Positions 10,674 to 15,751 of a DNA stretch of 15,751 nucleotides are shown here, in pieces; positions within the stretch are counted from its first letter, which is position 1, and each line of letters opens with the position of its first letter. The stretch is taken from positions 1-15,751 of the forward strand of contig JABCPU010001117.1 of the NCBI GenBank assembly GCA_016800925.1, read 5' to 3'. The translations under genes were made by a program, and so were the position numbers. Below the pieces are notes generated by a model. It was not told where the DNA came from. It worked only from the letters and a program-made list of their open reading frames with translations, and made no database searches. The stretch is from Suillus spraguei. Its lineage: Eukaryota; Basidiomycota; Agaricomycetes; Boletales; Suillaceae.

Positions 10674-11999
10674 CTACAGTTTACACCTGATTTGGCCAGG
10701 GAGCAGGGGAGATGATGAAGGGTGATCAATGGTGCTCAGGGTATAACATCCCCGGTGGTTTCGTCTACCCCTCATTCTCTTTTGAATATGTGAAGGTTCC
10801 ATGTCATCCATCTTTCTCTTCAGATCAACATCCATGGGCTCTCCTTGATTTTCCTCAGAGGATTCCCAGCAGAATAACGAGAGTCGCCGACAACGGTCGA
10901 CGAAGGAGGGGAATGGGATGGAGGTGACTGCACGGAGGGAAGATGTATTTGGGGGGCATTTGCCTTGGAGGTCGAGGCACGGTCGAGTCCCCTTTTTGTT
11001 CACGCCGGTTCGTGCTGGAATCGTGATTGTAGTTACATGGGAGGGATCTTCGCGCACAGCTGGAGCAGGCTGGATGCGCTCCGTCGCACTTCGTCTTCCT
11101 CGCTAGATGGGATGGTTGAATGAGTCTAGCACAACATAATGCTTAAAAAACCAACCTCTGCAGAAGTTGCATGCCACTACTTTTGGACCGGTGCTGGCAG
11201 CGGGACGATTGCTTCTCCCAGGAACAGTGGACGCACGTTTTCGCTGAGCAGCCTGTTGCTCTGAGGCTGGTCTAATAGGCGGGAGCGGGGGGGCACTCAT
11301 CGCAGCCGCAGGAGAGTTCTCGGGTAGCGACAGAGTCGCAATATGGGGTAACTCGTTGTCCTTGAACAACGTCGTCCGTCGGAGACTCCTGAACTTCCTG
11401 TAGCTACGCCAGACTTAGGTCTAGGAGGCATATTGTGAAGACCTTCGCGGGGTTCTGATGGGCCAACGATGGCAGGAAAGCCATCCAGTATGGGCCGCTT
11501 ATCGACAACGTTGGAGCTCCTGCGAGATAGTGGCTGGGAAACAATCTCGGGGGATACCGAGGGATCGTTGTCTTCGGCGGATCGGTCTTCGCCACTCATC
11601 TCAGAGTCACTATCCTCTTTAGGTGGACGGTGAGGATTGCGCCGTTTGCTAGTCTGTGGCATATAATCGCAAACGTGGGACCGCTTGACACATTGGCTAC
11701 AAGCAGGGCGTCCCCATCGCATTTGAGTTTACGGGCTAGAGAGCGTCCTGAGTATTGAATCCGCAAGGGAGGGCGCAGTCTACATACATCGACAGAAGTT
11801 GCATGCCACTGTGATCTTCTTAGTCCTCTGCTTGGAGGACCCTGTTGTTCAGGGTTAGCACAAATTTATCTGAGTGAGGACCCGACACTGGACTTACTCC
11901 CAGACGCTGTCTTGCCTTGAAGTTGTGAAGAAGCATCTGTCATCGGACGGGAAAGCGGTAGCCCGCGCAAATCCCCCCAGGAGGAATGTCGCGGGCCAT
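10674..11999 (-). CDS. Double Zn2Cys6 protein (TF-A), frame-interrupted
   Basis: Zinc-cluster proteins are fungal DNA-binding regulators. Two clusters are visible. The first is ITVACNFCR (to 11788), then RKLKCDG and RPACSQCVKRSHVC (from 11735); the second is VACNFCR (to 11156), then RKTKCDGAHPACSSCARRSLPC (from 11102). Both have C-X2-C-X6-C-X6-C-X2-C-X6-C spacing, the first only after frame correction. Exons: to 11898, 11841-11788, 11735-11156 and 11102-10674; introns are 56, 52 and 53 bases, the first with a TGCTAAC branch. In both clusters an intron interrupts the codon after CxFCR in phase 1. Single-base deletions are inferred near 11983-11988, 11712-11715, 11378, 10989-10997 and 10840. 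The C-terminal part has a Ser/Pro-rich stretch and KEEPMDVDLKRK. The end is uncertain: TAG 10674, or TGA 10736 in another frame. ATG 11999 is the first in frame, but coding-like sequence continues upstream into septin-2. Confidence 0.75.
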
Positions 12000-12073
12000 A
12001 GGAAGAGGGGGATGTCGGACAGAGCCATGACCTGGCTGAGTTTCAATAGTCAAAACAGGGCGAGGAGCATGCG

Positions 12074-13659
12074 CTAGAGGTACAGAAGTACGCGGGACCG
12101 CTTGCTGTAGGGCATGGGGTGAAGCTGGTGGTTACCAGAATGGTGCTGGATCAAGTATTCGTTTCTAAACTTTTCGAAAAGATATTCTCGAGTGTATTTC
12201 TGCAGCGTCTAGGGCGAGGGTCAGTTTTCATGGTGACATCAAAAGTCAGGCAATTGGAGCACCTACCTCCATGTGATGAAATATAGCAGTGCGGAGCGGC
12301 ACAAAGTCACTATGAACAGGATCTAGAACATCCATAGATCCCCACCGATAGCTTCTGATGAATTTGCCACGCGTCAGTTTAGAAGCGGTGTGACGAAGAA
12401 TCACAGGAGTGTATTGCTGTACGAGTTCATGACGTGATAGGGGCACTCTCGCTACGCCATCACTATGCGAGTAGATATCGGGCGAGATAAGAGCATATGG
12501 GAGTTTAAGAGGCGCCATTGCTGGAGAATTCGGAGGCGAAGGATGTCCATGCGGAGAAGTCTTATTCGCATGGCCGTTGTAACCATTCACCATTTCACTT
12601 TTTACAGGGTGCGCAGATTCGGCCGCGTCTTTACGGTGCGGGTACTGCGCATGGGAGTCCATATCGAAGATTCCGAAGCCAATGCCGGCTTCCGCAAGAT
12701 CTCGGCGACAGCCATTTTGACGGCTGCAAGGCGGTCGTTGGTAAGCGTGTCTGCGCGAGCTATTACAGGTAGCACATTGACTCTGGCAGAAAGCCGCCTG
12801 ATGGTGTTAATTTCGCTAAGAGGAAGGGAAGGGCGGCATAGGAGTGGATTGTTGGTGACAGGGGGCTCGAGGATAACGGGCTCCGGCTCGGTGACGGAGA
12901 AGCTACTGCCCCGAGTACGAGTGACTAGAGGAGCAGGAGGACCTGGTACAGAAGGTGGAACAATTACGTCGGGATCAAGAAGTATATACACCTGGTCCGT
13001 GGGTCAGTTCACAGTGACGCGGCGACTAAGCGCCCATGTCAGCAACGCACAAATGGATGTTGTTGTCACCAGCTGGGGATCTCCACTCCTGAACCGAAAG
13101 GACTGAGGTTGAATATGATGTAGGAAAGGAGTCTGCAACTTACATCCTCGATGCCATCGGCGAATCTGGATTCGACATGCCTGAGTATCTCATGAATAGC
13201 CCGCTCGGTGGAAGCTTCATCCTCGAACGTCAAAGAGGGTGTATCCACGAGCGTGAGAGTAAGGACCTGAGGTGTGCTATTTTGGTCAATATCATGTTCG
13301 ATATTGATGGATGCGGTGCGTATGTGGGATGTATGACCACTGCAACCCTGTACGAACTTTGCGACGGAGGCGAGCTGGTCCTTGGTGGCTGTTGAGGAGA
13401 TTTCACTGGTGTCCAAGAGAAGACGGAGAAATGAAGTCTTGCCGGTGCGCTGACCAGCAACCATGACTGTATAACCACTGAAGTTGTTTAAGCCATTGGG
13501 GTGAGGATCATGGCCGTTGCCAACTGTTCCGGGGACAAGACCGTTAGAGGAATATGAATGAGTGGCCCCTGGGACGGACTGAACGGAAGGAGGGATTGGG
13601 ATACGGTCGTCGTCGTCCTTCATGATGCGTTGTTCGCCATTGTCGACGACGAGCGGCAT
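12074..13659 (-). CDS. Septin-like GTPase (septin-2), perhaps fused to TF-A
   Basis: Paralogue of septin-1. Exons: 13659-13144, 13088-13047, 12991-12267 and 12199-12074; introns are 55, 55 and 67 bases. ATG 13659 was chosen for its position after a pyrimidine-rich leader, although the frame is open to 13890. Motifs: P-loop region VMVAGQRTGKTS (residues 65-76), which is short by one residue or has Ala for the first Gly; G3 LVDTPSLTF with Ser for the DxxG glycine; DNNIHLC; G4 RVNVLPVIARAD (about 256-267); then YRWGSMDVLDPVHSDF and KYTREYLFEKFR. Pro-rich insertions flank G4. One deleted base is inferred near 12688, where the frame must pass to GIGFGIF as in septin-1. An alternative donor at 13050 with another deletion near 12980 would match the septin-1 intron phase. 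The stop at 12074 follows a short unlikely tail; one missing base near 12116-12119 would instead carry the frame into TF-A. Confidence 0.85.
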
Positions 13660-14258
13660 CGTGAGTAAGACAGACGAATCGAATGTCCGTTCGGGGGAGA
13701 CAGAGCGAGGGTTTGCCCGCGAGGTGAGGCAAGCGCGGGGATGATAAACACCGAAATTCCAGAAAAGAGGGAAGCTAACGGAGCCGAGCCTGAAATCTAC
13801 ATGCACCGAACCAATCGGGTTCATTATACATAGATTTATTCCTCCGACTTGAATTGAATCCTTGTAAATTTCAATGATTTTATTACACAATATTCATTTA
13901 TTATTTCAGAAGAGAGTTTGATAGAAATAAATCAAATGAGAGTACATAACATTATAATGTAGTAGACTATCACTTGGAGACTATATCTGCAGCTGAGAAA
14001 ATTAAACCAGGTTATCAGGATTGAAACAAGGAAATAGGGTACGGCGGATATGGCTCAGCCACGGAAAAGAGGGTGATTCCGAAACAACATTCGCATCTAG
14101 ACTTCATTTCTCGTCAACAGAACGTGAGAGTCCATTCAAAAAAGACGCTCACCAAGAAAAGAGCGTAGCAACGATAAAGAGTTATCCGATCTCCAGAATA
14201 CGTAACAAGCAGTGCGCCGCCGGCTCCAACACCGTGGACAGTTGTGGGTGCCAATCCT
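13660..14258. other. Spacer between TF-B and septin-2
   Basis: About 600 bases carrying the TF-B 3' region and the septin-2 promoter. The 13840-14020 part is strongly AT-rich, with several AATAAA-like and ATAATG strings, as expected of a 3' flank. The minus-strand leader just before 13659 is pyrimidine-rich (CTCTGTCTCCCCC). No gene or repeat is supported. Confidence 0.45.
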
Positions 14259-15669
14259 TTACTCCCCGCCTCCCTCGGTCACCTCGTGTTCAACGTCTGT
14301 ATCTACCTCTGACCTGCTCTCTTCTGCCTGTGAACCTCCTTGATCAAATACACCGCTCATAAACTGATAGTGTGGGATTGCTTCCCCTTCTCCGTGATCC
14401 ACGTTCGAAGCGCTCGGGCGATCACTGTAGGGCAGTGGCGCATAAACGGCCACTAACTGAGGGTGACCGTGACCTGGTAACATCAGCGGTGGATCAAATA
14501 CATGCCGATCTGGGAGTCCTCCAGTTGAAGGCTGTTCAGATGCTTCTCCATCAACTTCACTCGTAGCTGCTTTAGAACTTTTCCTCCCCTTTCGACCCTT
14601 CCCTTCTGATTTCTTCGATCCTTTTGGTGCCTTTCCAGGTCCACGACGTCTGGGATGATCTTTGTATACACATTTCAATGTTCGGGTGGAGCAATTCGCG
14701 CAGGAAGGTTTGGTCCCATCACATCGGAGCTTCCGTCCTGTAAAGTTAATACCAATTGAGGTGAAGTTCTTGAACAATCCCCGCACTCACCTCGGCAAAA
14801 ATCACACGCGACATAGATTTTGCGCGCAACTTTCGTCTTCCTTTCATCCTGAGTGTCTGATCGCTTTCTCTTGCCTCGCTTATACGTCGGTCTTTCGTTA
14901 CTGGACTCTTTGTCCTCCGCTGATACTTCTGCAGGCAAAATTTCCCCTGTCTGGTCATGTGAGGACGATTGTGGCCCTCTGTCGGAGTGCTCTTCCCTGA
15001 GCGGCTGCATGAATGTTCTTATTGGAGGGAGAGAATACGAGGACGCCCTCTGACTCAGGTGTTCATCTACCAACGTTCCTGGTATATGCCGACTGTTAGA
15101 CGACCCAGACCGACTACGCTCCTCCCATCGTTCAGAAGGAAGTGAGTGATGCCGTGTGATATTTGACTCAAGGTGATGCGAAGGCGGTTGTAGGTGACCT
15201 GACATCACATGATATTGATTTGGAAGCGGTGGGGGTACGTATAGGAATGAATTGGATCATGTTGGTAGAAGGATAGCTCGCTGCCTGGAATTCGATTACC
15301 ATGGGGTATTAAAAAAGCCCGAGTTGGGTGCGCGAAGCCAGCGGTCGCACCTTCCCTCCGGCCAGCCGAGGTGTTTTGAACGCGTTGCGAACTATATCCA
15401 CTCTCTTCTATATCTGGCGAGACTAATCTGTCGTGCGAAGACTCCCCTCGTGAGCCATGGCTGATTTGGAAAGGACGCGGGACCCAATGACGATATAGAT
15501 TGGAAAGTGAGGCGGGAAGCCTGTCGCTGGACGAGATGTCTGTCTTGGGCACTCCATAACGCTCGTCAGAACGTCCATTTAAATCGTTGGGGCGTATTAT
15601 GTGTGCGTGTAATGTCTCTGGAAGCGAACTTGATAGCTTATCCTTATCGTCGTCATCTCTGTCATCCAT
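14259..15669 (-). CDS. Zn2Cys6 transcription factor (TF-B)
   Basis: Nuclear DNA-binding regulator of the fungal zinc-cluster class. Exon 1 runs 15669-14791 and the last exon 14737-14259, with a 53-base intron (GTGAGT...TTACAG). The cluster is VACDFCRG, then RKLRCDGTKPSCANCSTRTLKC, with exact C-X2-C-X6-C-X6-C-X2-C-X6-C spacing; the intron cuts the codon after CDFCR in phase 1. A basic linker, DHPRRRGPGKAPKGSKK, follows, and a basic region before the cluster (KRGKRKRSDTQDERKTK) looks like a bipartite nuclear signal. The N-terminal 280 residues are Ser/Pro-rich, and the C-terminus is acidic (EVDTDVEHEVTEGGGE). No fungal-specific middle homology domain is seen. Within exon 1 the frame must shift near a G5 run at 15231-15235: restoring one base gives 452 residues. 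A 101-base intron (15299-15199) would also restore phase and give 418. The target genes are unknown. Confidence 0.83.
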
Positions 15670-15751
15670 ACCTCTCCTCGCAATCTAGGCGGAACGTAAA
15701 CTCGCGAAATTTTGAAGGAAGGGTTGACGCAACGATAGTGCAGTGGTCGCT

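Noticed and set aside
10282..10729. Hydrophobic minus-strand frames downstream of TF-A
   Set aside because: Composition reflects T-rich 3' flank; two overlapping frames and no motif. They may only include the TF-A tail.
11797..11816. Near-identical words at 11793-11810 and 11160-11176 (AGAAGTTGCATGCCACT), first taken for a DNA repeat
   Set aside because: They both encode VACNFC of the two zinc clusters, so the match is explained by the coding of homologous domains.
12465..13106. 213-codon plus-strand frame
   Set aside because: It is the antisense shadow of septin-2 exons; the minus strand there carries the septin motifs, splice sites and phase.
1..15751. CRISPR arrays, bacterial-style operons or ribosome binding sites
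   Set aside because: There are no regularly spaced repeats, and the spliced genes show this is eukaryotic DNA.

Overview
The window looks like nuclear DNA from a basidiomycete fungus, probably an Agaricomycete. The protein genes are cut by many short introns of about 50-67 bases with GT...AG ends and, in several, CTAAC- or CTGAC-like branch sites, and the proteins have the usual fungal architecture. No species can be named from the sequence alone. No tRNA, rRNA, CRISPR array or prokaryotic operon structure was seen. All gene models below were made by hand from splice signals, reading phase and family motifs.

Left part (1-5433): a PSMD9/Nas2 proteasome-assembly chaperone on the minus strand (509-1264, three exons) and a chorismate mutase on the plus strand (4332-5433, five exons). 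They diverge across about 3 kb of low-coding DNA. Both read cleanly in phase.

Middle (5434-8042): about 2.6 kb between convergent genes, with no convincing gene. It holds a cluster of diverged direct repeats (6092-6513), each full left half centred on a palindrome.

Right part (8043-15669), all minus strand, read from right to left: a Zn2Cys6 transcription factor (TF-B), a septin-like GTPase (septin-2), a second Zn2Cys6 protein with two zinc clusters (TF-A), and a second septin-like GTPase (septin-1). The alternating order suggests duplication of a [zinc-cluster regulator + septin-like GTPase] unit. There is almost no space between septin-2 and TF-A, and coding-like sequence runs straight through, so the two may be one fused septin-GTPase/double-Zn2Cys6 protein or a bicistronic transcript. 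Both septin-like proteins depart from the consensus in the nucleotide-binding motifs and carry long Ser/Pro-rich insertions inside the G domain.

The right-hand genes need about a dozen frame corrections. Most are of one sign, a single missing base, and many lie in or beside short homopolymers, while exon phases balance once these are allowed for. This points to base-calling or assembly deletions, though real decay cannot be excluded. PSMD9 and chorismate mutase show no such breaks.
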